Assembly (NCBI GenBank): GCA_030840665.1
Contig: JAVEEB010000256.1
Coordinates: 1 to 13,149, forward strand
Length of the DNA stretch: 13,149 nucleotides
Reading direction: 5' to 3'
Source of the DNA: Frankiaceae bacterium
Lineage (GTDB): Bacteria > Actinomycetota > Actinomycetes > JAVEEB01
Shown one piece after another: positions 1 to 9,224 of this stretch (the stretch's first letter is position 1; every line of letters begins with the position of its first letter). The notes beneath the pieces are model-generated. The model had not been told where the DNA came from, searched no databases, and saw only the letters and a program-made list of their open reading frames with translations. A program made the position numbers and the translations under genes.

Positions 1-701
1 GACACCGAGGGCTACGACGCGGCGGCCAAGGCGGCGATCCTCGCGAGCATCGCCTTCCACACCCGCGTCAGCCTCGCGGACGTCTATCGCGAGGGCATCA
101 CGAAGGTGCGCGCCGAGGACATTGCGGACGCGAAGGCCGTCGGCTCGGTCGTGAAGCTGCTGGCGATCGCGGAGCGCGACGGCGATTCCATCGGCGTGCG
201 CGTGCACCCGGTCATGATCCCGCGGACGCACCCGCTCGCCAGTGTTCGCGAGGCGTACAACGCGGTGTTCGTCGAGGCGGAAGCGGCGGGCCAGCTCATG
301 TTCTACGGCAGAGGCGCCGGCGGCGCCCCGACGGCCAGCGCGGTCTTGGGCGACCTCGTGGTGGCCGCCCGCAACCGGGTGACCGACGCCCGGGCGATGG
401 GGGAGTCGGCGTACGCAGAACTGCGCATCCGGCCCGTCGGCGAGTCGATCACGCGCTATCACGTCAGCCTCGACGTGGCCGACAAGCCGGGTGTGCTGGC
501 CGCGGTCGCCGCGGCATTCGCCCGGCAGAACGTGTCGATCCAGACCGTGCGTCAAGAGGGTCGTGGCGGCGAGGCGAAACTGGTCATCGTGACGCACCGC
601 GGCACTGAGGCCGGCCTGGCCACGACCGTGGAAGAGTTGCGGCGGCTCGACGTCGTGCGAGCCGTTGCCGGAGTCATGCGAGTGGAAGGCGAGGAAACCC
701 C

Positions 702-705
<4 letters not shown>
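1..705 (+). CDS. hom: Homoserine dehydrogenase, C-terminal part (5' end outside the window)
   Basis: The frame is open from base 1 to the TGA at 703-705 and gives 234 residues, so the N-terminal NAD(P)-binding domain lies upstream. The enzyme reduces aspartate semialdehyde to homoserine, the branch-point step to threonine and methionine. The visible part starts in the catalytic domain. The segment [11 protein letters not shown] holds D6 and K10 (window numbering), which match the Asp/Lys pair of the homoserine dehydrogenase active site, and IAFHTRV follows as in actinobacterial Hom. Around residues 152-229 there is an ACT domain ([18 protein letters not shown] onwards), the usual site for threonine feedback inhibition in Gram-positive Hom. 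The stop overlaps the thrC start in the sequence GTGA, so the two genes are probably translationally coupled. Identification is secure; only the missing 5' end is uncertain. Confidence 0.96.
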
Positions 706-1757
<1,052 letters not shown>

Positions 1758-1760
1758 CGC

Positions 1761-2678
1761 ATGGCTGGACCGTCCTTTCGAGGGCAAGCCGTCCGGGTGC
1801 AGGTGCCGGCCACGTCGGCGAACCTCGGGCCCGGCTTCGACGCACTGGGCCTTGCCCTGGGCCTGTACGACGAGATCGCCGTTCGGGTCGCCGAGTCGGG
1901 GCTGTCGGTCGATGTCTCGGGCGAAGCCGCCGACGAGGTACGCAGGGATGAACGGCACCTCGTCGTGTCCACGATGCGCAAGGCGTTCGATGCCCTGGGC
2001 GGACAGCCGCGCGGGCTCGAGGTCCGCTGCCTGAATCGGATCCCACACGGCCGGGGCCTGGGCTCGTCCTCAGCGGCGATCGTGGCCGGCATCGTGGCAG
2101 CGCGGGCGCTCATCCTCGGCGGCGAGGAATCCATGGACGATGCGGCGGCGTTGGAGCTCGCAACACGCATCGAGGGTCACCCCGACAACGTCGCAGCGTG
2201 CCTTCTGGGCGGCGCGACGATCGCGTGGATGGACGGCGACCGGGCCAGCGCAACGCGTTTCGAGCCGGCGTCGTCGCTCACGCCCGTCGTCTTCGTGCCG
2301 CACACCTCGCTCAAGACCAAGAAGGCCCGCCGGCTGCTGCCCGAGTCGGTGCCGCATGCGGACGCTTCGTTCAACGCGGGCCGGGCGGCGCTCCTCGTGG
2401 AGGCGCTGTCCCGGCGTACCGACCTCTTGTTCGCAGCCACCGAGGATCGACTCCACCAGGGCTATCGCGCCGAGGCCATGCCCCGTTCTGCTGCTCTCAT
2501 CGAGGCGTTGCGGGCCGATGGCATCGCGGCGGTCGTCTCGGGCGCCGGGCCGAGCATTCTGGCGTTGCCGTCGCCGGCCGCGGCGGAGGACCTGTTGGCG
2601 AGGGCGCCTCGAGGCTGGCGCGCATGGCGCTTACCGGTCGACCTTGATGGGGCCCAAGCGTCGGCTCTGCGCCTCTGA
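1761..2678 (+). CDS. thrB: Homoserine kinase (GHMP family)
   Basis: This 305-residue GHMP kinase phosphorylates homoserine with ATP to O-phosphohomoserine, the substrate of the enzyme encoded just upstream. Motif 1 is PATSANLGPGFDALG (residues 16-30). The glycine/serine-rich ATP loop is PHGRGLGSSSAAI (95-107). EGHPDN, at 138-143, is typical of ThrB, and motif 3 is VSGAGPSILAL (259-269). The ATG is 3 nt after the thrC stop and fits the family N-terminus, in which a VxVPATSANLGPG strand begins near residue 12. The SD is modest (GGGG about 13 nt upstream), so coupling to thrC translation is likely. It is the last gene of the threonine operon, with a GC-rich hairpin beginning 5 nt after its stop. 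Confidence 0.97.
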   Translation: MAGPSFRGQAVRVQVPATSANLGPGFDALGLALGLYDEIAVRVAESGLSVDVSGEAADEVRRDERHLVVSTMRKAFDALGGQPRGLEVRCLNRIPHGRGLGSSSAAIVAGIVAARALILGGEESMDDAAALELATRIEGHPDNVAACLLGGATIAWMDGDRASATRFEPASSLTPVVFVPHTSLKTKKARRLLPESVPHADASFNAGRAALLVEALSRRTDLLFAATEDRLHQGYRAEAMPRSAALIEALRADGIAAVVSGAGPSILALPSPAAAEDLLARAPRGWRAWRLPVDLDGAQASALRL

Positions 2679-2683
2679 CCTCT

Positions 2684-2700
2684 GCGCGGGCCGCCCGCGC
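2684..2700 (+). terminator. Candidate terminator hairpin after thrB
   Basis: GCGCGGG (2684-2690), loop CCG and CCCGCGC (2694-2700) form a perfect 7-bp GC-only stem starting 5 nt after the thrB stop. The sequence after it (CCCCATCCTCTT) is pyrimidine-rich but has no true T run. It would therefore be a U-poor terminator of the kind common in high-GC genomes, or an mRNA 3' end stabiliser. The position is convincing; the termination activity is inferred. Confidence 0.45.
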
Positions 2701-2792
2701 GCCCCATCCTCTTCGCGATTGCGAGTCGACGAACGTTTTGTACGGATTTGCGGCCGGCTCGCTACGGGCTCGACCTGTTGGGGAGTTGCGCC

Positions 2793-2820
2793 GACGACAA
2801 CACGTAAGACCCGCTAGAGT
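2793..2820 (+). promoter_or_regulatory. Candidate rho promoter (-10 TAGAGT)
   Basis: GCTAGAGT at 2813-2820 gives a -10 hexamer TAGAGT (TANNNT) of the kind often seen in actinobacterial housekeeping promoters. The best -35 is a weak ACGACA (2793-2798, 16-nt spacer). The transcription start would fall near 2827, giving a 5' leader of about 330 nt before the rho GTG. Weaker alternatives exist upstream (TTGCGA at 2719-2724 with TACGGA). The upstream part of this gap (2701-2792) shows nothing else I can support. Confidence 0.45.
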
Positions 2821-3005
2821 CATCCACGTTGGCGGCGCCGGGGGGCGACGAGTAGTGTTGCCGGGGAACGGCCCTGTGTTCAGGGCGTTCGACGTTGCCC
2901 GGATCTCGGCGCGGCGTTCGGTTTCCCCCGCAGTGCCTGCATATCTTTGTTGGATTGCAGCCCGGAAGGGTTTCCGATCTCCAGACGTTGGCATTCAGCA
3001 TCCGG

Positions 3006-3045
3006 CCGCGGCGCGGAGCAGCTCACTATCTGCTGCTCCCCGCGG
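3006..3045 (+). promoter_or_regulatory. Very stable hairpin in the rho leader
   Basis: CCGCGG (3006-3011), a bulged CGC, and GGAGCAGC (3015-3022) pair perfectly across the loop TCACTATCT with GCTGCTCC (3032-3039) and CCGCGG (3040-3045). The 14 base pairs include 12 G-C pairs. The following sequence (ACGTCACACCC) has no T tract, so it is not a classical intrinsic terminator. It may be a folding anchor or a block to Rho loading within the leader. Confidence 0.65.
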
Positions 3046-3144
3046 ACGTCACACCCACATTCGTCCCGCCACTCTTAGGCGGGCATAGAGCGACGTTCTC
3101 GTCGCTGCACGATCGACTGTCCAGTCGCTCCTGGCAGTCGTCAC

Positions 3145-3152
3145 AGGAAGGA
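3145..3152 (+). promoter_or_regulatory. rho ribosome binding site
   Basis: AGGAAGGA ends 5 nt before the GTG at 3158 and decides the rho start. It lies only 4 nt after the CAGTCG copy at 3135-3140, which can pair with 3114-3119. Refolding of that last stem could therefore affect ribosome access. Confidence 0.8.
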
Positions 3153-3157
3153 CCTGC

Positions 3158-5383
<2,226 letters not shown>

Positions 5384-5388
5384 CAAGC

Positions 5389-5422
5389 ACGTCGTACAAG
5401 GAAAAAATCACGTCGTACGACG
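5389..5422. repeat. CACGTCGTAC direct repeat and 12-bp palindrome behind rho
   Basis: CACGTCGTAC occurs at 5389-5398 and again at 5409-5418. The second copy is part of the perfect palindrome CGTCGTACGACG (5411-5422). Between them is AAAAAA (5402-5407). Read on the - strand, the palindrome is followed within a few bases by TTTTTT, so this block may add to termination of the beta-glucuronidase operon. A protein-binding site is an alternative. Confidence 0.5.
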
Positions 5423-5426
5423 AGAA

Positions 5427-5456
5427 ATGGCGCCGCTTCTCCAGGAGCGGCGCCAT
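5427..5456. terminator. Bidirectional terminator between rho and the glucuronide operon
   Basis: ATGGCGCCGCT (5427-5437) and AGCGGCGCCAT (5446-5456) form a perfect 11-bp stem around an 8-nt loop. It lies 43 nt after the rho stop and 22 nt after the beta-glucuronidase stop. On the + strand CTCTCT follows. On the - strand TTTCTC follows directly and a T6 run comes about 20 nt later. Position between convergent genes and stem strength make it the likely shared terminator. Confidence 0.75.
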
Positions 5457-5478
5457 CTCTCTGCGTACAGCCGGTTAG

Positions 5479-7290
5479 TCAGTGACCCGCGACTTCGTCA
5501 TCCTTCGTCGACCAGCGCTCGCGGAGCAGGTAGGCGACCGCTTTGGGTTCGCGCTCGCGGGTGAACACGCCCTTGCGGTTGCCGACCACCCGGTTGGTGC
5601 CCTGCATGGTCGCGAAGTCGGCGAAGTTCCAGACGTGCTCGCCCACGACGGCGTCGACGCGGGCAAAGACATCGAGGTACGTGGCGACAAGCTCTCGCTG
5701 GAACTCCTCGCTCCACATCTGGGCGGGCAGAGAATGCAGGCCTGCCACGGCATCAGCCCCGAACTCGGTGATGATGATGGGCTTGTCGTGCGTGGCCGCC
5801 CACGACCGCAGCTCGGCTTCCAGTCTGCGCTCGGCGACGTGCAGGTCGCCGGCGTCGACGTACCAACCGAAGTAGCGGTTGAGGAGTACGACATCGAACA
5901 GGTCGGTCACCTGATCCAGGTCGGGGGTGGCGAACGCGACGTTCGCGAAGGCAACCGGACGGGTGTCGTCGAGGTCGCGGGTGAGGGAGGCGAGCGAGGC
6001 GAAGTACGGTCGCGATGCCGGTTCCGTCGTCTCCGGCTCGTTGGCGACGGACCACATGATGACGCTGGGGTGGTTCTTGTCGCGCCCCACGAGTTCGCGG
6101 ATCGCCGTGCGATGGACGGCCAATGTGTCGTCGTCGATGCCGCCGGGCCGGAAGGTACGGGTGTCGTCCACCGCGATCCGGTCGGACATGAGCAGGAGGT
6201 TCAACCCGACGGCAGCCGTCTCGTCGATGACGAGAAAGCCCAGGCGGTCGGCGAGGTCGAGAACCTCGTCGGCGTACGGGTAGTGCGACGTGCGGAAGGA
6301 GTTGGCGCCGATCCAGCGCATCAAGGCGAAGTCGCGCACCATCCGGGCGTCGTCGTGGCCCTTGCCGCGCCACGGAGCGTCCTCGTGCATCCCGAAGCCA
6401 CGGAGCTTGATCGGCTCCCCGTTGAGGAGGAGGCGCGACCCCTCGACTTCCACGGTGCGAATCCCGACCGCCAGCGAATAGACGTCGGTTTCGCCCGCGG
6501 ACTCGTGACGCACCTCCAACGTATACAGGTACGGGCTGTCAGGGGACCAGAGGTGAGCTCCGGCCACCGCCAGTGAGCCGGTGCGGCCCGCGCCCGTCGC
6601 GACGATCACGCCCGCCGCGTCACGCAACACGACGGTCGTCGTACCGCGGTCTCCCGGACCCTGATCGCCGGCGACCTCGACGGCGTAATCGACGAGCCCG
6701 CGCCCCATCTCGATGGTCGTCCGTACCGTCACATCGGCGATGTGGCACGTGGGTGTCGACAGCAACCAGACGGATCGCGCGAGCCCGGCGTAGTTGTAGA
6801 AGTCGTGGAAGTACCGCTGCCGCCGGCGCCCGTCCTCCGCCGTGTCGACCACGCCCGGCGGGATGCTCTGCATCGTCAGGGTGTTGTTGACGCGCACCGT
6901 CACCCGGAACGGCTGGCCGGGACGCACGAGCGAGGTCACGTCGAACTCGAAGGGCGTGTAGCCGCCCTCGTGTGAACCGACGCGCACGTCGTCGACCCAC
7001 ACCTCCGCCCGATGCGTGGCGGCGTCGAAACGCAGCACCGACCGCGCAGCGGGGGACGCGTCGGGCAGCAGCACCGTCGTCTGGTACCACACGTCTCCGA
7101 CGTGCTCACGCTCTTCGGCGGCGACCACGAGGTCGTTGTAACTGGCGGGCACCGGCATCGGCCGGCTCTCCCGCAACGGGGACCGCCACCAATGATCAAT
7201 CAGCCCGCGCTCCTTTGGATCGAACGCGAACTCCCACAATCCGTCGAGGCGGCGGGCGGTGCGCGACGTCGTCCAGCGAGGGGCAAGCAT
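5479..7290 (-). CDS. uidA: Beta-glucuronidase (glycoside hydrolase family 2)
   Basis: The enzyme cleaves beta-D-glucuronides to glucuronate and an aglycone or sugar. Its 603 residues equal the length of E. coli UidA. The jelly-roll sugar-binding domain (about 15-180) contains FHDFYNYAGLARSVWL, the immunoglobulin-like domain follows, and the TIM barrel starts near 290 (GFGMHEDAPWRGKGHDDARM). The acid/base Glu is E418 in VANEPE and the nucleophile is E509 in IIITEFGAD. The N-x-K pair that reads the glucuronate carboxylate is N571/K573 in VGNRKGVFTR, which argues for glucuronidase rather than galactosidase. No signal peptide or membrane segment is present, so it acts in the cytoplasm. The ATG at 7290 has AGAAAGG 5 nt upstream. 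It is the last gene of the operon, 48 nt after the permease, and presumably acts on the imported substrate. Confidence 0.94.
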   Translation of the reverse strand: MLAPRWTTSRTARRLDGLWEFAFDPKERGLIDHWWRSPLRESRPMPVPASYNDLVVAAEEREHVGDVWYQTTVLLPDASPAARSVLRFDAATHRAEVWVDDVRVGSHEGGYTPFEFDVTSLVRPGQPFRVTVRVNNTLTMQSIPPGVVDTAEDGRRRQRYFHDFYNYAGLARSVWLLSTPTCHIADVTVRTTIEMGRGLVDYAVEVAGDQGPGDRGTTTVVLRDAAGVIVATGAGRTGSLAVAGAHLWSPDSPYLYTLEVRHESAGETDVYSLAVGIRTVEVEGSRLLLNGEPIKLRGFGMHEDAPWRGKGHDDARMVRDFALMRWIGANSFRTSHYPYADEVLDLADRLGFLVIDETAAVGLNLLLMSDRIAVDDTRTFRPGGIDDDTLAVHRTAIRELVGRDKNHPSVIMWSVANEPETTEPASRPYFASLASLTRDLDDTRPVAFANVAFATPDLDQVTDLFDVVLLNRYFGWYVDAGDLHVAERRLEAELRSWAATHDKPIIITEFGADAVAGLHSLPAQMWSEEFQRELVATYLDVFARVDAVVGEHVWNFADFATMQGTNRVVGNRKGVFTREREPKAVAYLLRERWSTKDDEVAGH

Positions 7291-7338
7291 GACGGCCTTT
7301 CTGAGGGTGGGTGCGGTGATGCGGGAAGCGGGCAGGGG

Positions 7339-8178
7339 CTACTTGACGGCGCCCGCCGTCATGCCCGACACCATGAATCGCTGCAGGAGCAGGAACGCTG
7401 CGACGATCGGGATGCTGACGGTCAGCGACGCCGCCATGATCTGGTTCCAGTAGACGTCGTTCTGCGTCACGTAGCCGCGCAGACCGACGGCGAGCGTTCT
7501 TGTCGACTGGTCGGTCATCACGGACGCGAAGAGCACCTCGCCCCAGGCCGTCATGAAGGCGTAGATGGCGACGGCGACGATGCCGGGGATCGCAGCCGGC
7601 ACGACAACGCGGAAGAGCGCACCGAGCGGACCGGCACCGTCGACCATGGCTGCTTCGTCGAGGGCCCGGGGGATCGAATCGAGGTAGCCCGTGAGCATCC
7701 AGATCGCGAACGGCAAGGTGAAGGTCATGAACGTGATCGTCAGACCCAACCGGCTGCCGTACAGGTTGATGCCGATGACCTTGCTGATGTTGACAAAGAT
7801 CACGAACAGGGGCAACAGAAAGAGGATGCCGGGGAACATCTGCGTCGACAGGACGGTGACGGAGAAGGCCTGCCTGCCGCGGAACCGGTAGCGGCTGAGC
7901 GAGTACGCAGCCAGCAGGGCGATGACGACCGAGGCGATGGACGACGCGGTCGATACGACGAGGCTGTTAACGAAATAGTGGGCGAGGGGGATCGTCTTCC
8001 ACATCTCCCGGAACGGCTGGAATGTCACCGTCGACGGCCACCACGTGAACGTCCCCTGCACGTCCTTCAGGGGTTTCAGGGACGACGTGATCATGATGTA
8101 GATGGGCACGAGGGTGAAAATCCCGAGCACCACAAGGACAACGCGCCGCGTCCAGCGCAGCGACATCGGCTCACGCAT
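7339..8178 (-). CDS. Sugar ABC transporter permease, MalG type
   Basis: This inner-membrane subunit of a carbohydrate importer (CUT1-type) has 279 residues. It begins with a basic segment and a membrane helix (RRVVLVVLGIFTLVPIYIMI). Further helices lie around 75-97, 107-135 and 149-168, and a last pair starts near 200 and 250. The cytoplasmic EAA loop that docks on the ATPase reads EAAMVDGAG (175-183) and is followed by VP. I chose the ATG at 8178 because AGGAGGT (8186-8192) sits 7 nt upstream. A longer frame from a TTG at 8202 would overlap the upstream permease by 32 nt and has no such site. With the chosen start the overlap is 8 nt, indicating translational coupling. The likely cargo is a glucuronide, inferred from the neighbouring enzyme. 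Confidence 0.92.
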   Translation of the reverse strand: MREPMSLRWTRRVVLVVLGIFTLVPIYIMITSSLKPLKDVQGTFTWWPSTVTFQPFREMWKTIPLAHYFVNSLVVSTASSIASVVIALLAAYSLSRYRFRGRQAFSVTVLSTQMFPGILFLLPLFVIFVNISKVIGINLYGSRLGLTITFMTFTLPFAIWMLTGYLDSIPRALDEAAMVDGAGPLGALFRVVVPAAIPGIVAVAIYAFMTAWGEVLFASVMTDQSTRTLAVGLRGYVTQNDVYWNQIMAASLTVSIPIVAAFLLLQRFMVSGMTAGAVK

Positions 8179-9145
8179 TGTCGGACCTCCTGTTCGTGAC
8201 AATGAGATAGATGCCGGTCACCAGCAGCAGGAACAGCAGCAGCACCACCGACATCGCGGAGCCGGTCCCGAAGTTCCAGGTCGTGAACGACGTCGTGTAG
8301 ATGTGCAGCGAAATCAGGTCTGCCTGCACGGGTGGCGTGTCCCCGAAGAGGGTGTACGGCGTCGTGAAGTCGTTGAATGTCCAGAGGAACAGAACGACGA
8401 ACAGCACGCGGTTGACCGGTGCGAGCAGCGGCAGTGTGACGCGGCGGATCTGGGCCATGACGCCTGCGCCGTCGAGGGTGGCCGCTTCGTACAACTCATC
8501 GGGAATGCTCTGCAGACCCGCGCTGATGATGAGGAAGGCGAACGGCCAGGTGCGCCAGATGGTGACGGCCACGAGCATCGGGAAACTGTTGGGACCGATG
8601 AGCCAGAACGGCCGGGTGGTCTGCGTGTGCAACTGGTCCACGAGCACGTGGTTGATGACGCCGGTGTCGCGCTGGCCCATGAAGTTCCAGGTGATGACAG
8701 ACGCGAAGATCGGGAGCGCGAACGGCAGCAGGAACAGGGTGCGCACGATGGCACGGCCGCGGAACGCGCGTTGTGTGAGCACGGCCGCAGTCATCCCGAG
8801 CAGCCACGAGAATCCGAGCACCAGGACCGTGTACGTCAAGGTGACGGTGAAGGAATGCAGGAGCGCCTTGCCGGCCGCCCCGTTGACGTTCAGGGCGACA
8901 CGGTAGTTGTCCAGCCCCGCGGCCGGAGCGTGCCGCCAATTGGCGAGGTAGAGCTGAGTGAGGTGGTAGAAGCTGATGATCACGCCGACGATCATCGGCC
9001 CGATATGGATCAGCAGTTCCAGCAGGATCGCCGGCACGAGCAGCAGATACGGCAGCAGTTGCCGTTTGCGCCGCGGGGGTTTTGCGGCGGCCTTGCCGTT
9101 CTTCGTGTCGTGACGGACCGGCGTCGCTGTCAGGGTTTCGACCAT
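8171..9145 (-). CDS. Sugar ABC transporter permease, MalF type
   Basis: This is the second membrane subunit of the importer, with 324 residues. It has a positively charged cytoplasmic tail (HDTKNGKAAAKPPRRKRQ), a first helix PYLLLVPAILLELLIHI, and further helices up to the C-terminal VVLLLFLLLVTGIYLIV. The EAA loop reads EAATLDGAG (220-228), then TLP near 237-239, as expected for docking to a MalK/MsiK-like ATPase. The ATG at 9145 is preceded by GAGGAG (9151-9156) at 5 nt. The upstream in-frame ATG at 9163 has no SD and lies next to the hairpin at 9165-9201, so it is rejected. It pairs with the MalG-type permease downstream (8-nt overlap). Sugar specificity cannot be read from the permease itself. 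Confidence 0.92.
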   Translation of the reverse strand: MVETLTATPVRHDTKNGKAAAKPPRRKRQLLPYLLLVPAILLELLIHIGPMIVGVIISFYHLTQLYLANWRHAPAAGLDNYRVALNVNGAAGKALLHSFTVTLTYTVLVLGFSWLLGMTAAVLTQRAFRGRAIVRTLFLLPFALPIFASVITWNFMGQRDTGVINHVLVDQLHTQTTRPFWLIGPNSFPMLVAVTIWRTWPFAFLIISAGLQSIPDELYEAATLDGAGVMAQIRRVTLPLLAPVNRVLFVVLFLWTFNDFTTPYTLFGDTPPVQADLISLHIYTTSFTTWNFGTGSAMSVVLLLFLLLVTGIYLIVTNRRSDNA

Positions 9146-9164
9146 GCGCACTCCTCGGTGCATG

Positions 9165-9201
9165 CGACGTGGTGGGGCCGTCGGACGACCCCACCACGTC
9201 G
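9165..9201 (-). promoter_or_regulatory. Intercistronic 13-bp hairpin between binding protein and permease genes
   Basis: CGACGTGGTGGGG (9165-9177) and CCCCACCACGTCG (9189-9201) form a perfect 13-bp stem with an 11-nt loop, 23 nt after the binding-protein stop and 8 nt before the SD of the MalF-type gene. No T run follows in the direction of transcription. By analogy with malE-malF type operons it probably protects the 3' end of the binding-protein mRNA or partly terminates, so that binding protein is made in excess over permeases. Confidence 0.7.
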
Positions 9202-9224
9202 GCGTTTCGATGCTCGCGTGGCGA

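Larger units (their letters stand above)
2827..3157 (+). promoter_or_regulatory. Structured 5' leader of rho
   Basis: Between the candidate promoter and the rho start codon I find no ATG and no ORF with a ribosome binding site, but a series of perfect or near-perfect stems. (a) 2861-2902: CCGGG, GAAC and GCCCTG pair with CAGGGC, GTTC and CCCGG. (b) 2963-2976: CGGAA/TTCCG. (c) 3006-3045: a 14-bp stem with one 3-nt bulge. (d) 3065-3083: CCCGCC/GGCGGG. (e) 3089-3106: AGCGACG/CGTCGCT with a TTCT loop. (f) 3114-3127: CGACTG/CAGTCG, where a second CAGTCG at 3135-3140 can compete for the same arm. No stem is followed by a T run. Rho autoregulates through its leader in enterobacteria, so a regulatory role is a reasonable inference, but no known RNA family is recognised here. 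Pairings were found by eye. Confidence 0.6.

Noticed and set aside
2827..3157. Known riboswitch or T-box in the rho leader
   Set aside because: I recognise no conserved core (no T-box, TPP, SAM or cobalamin boxes), and rho is not a usual target. It is left as an unassigned structured leader.
5482..8199. Long + strand frames opposite uidA and the permease genes
   Set aside because: They mirror the well-supported genes on the other strand and read as Arg/Gly/Asp-rich shadows.
8179..8202. TTG start for the MalG-type permease
   Set aside because: It would overlap the upstream gene by 32 nt. AGGAGGT at 8186-8192 clearly serves the ATG at 8178.
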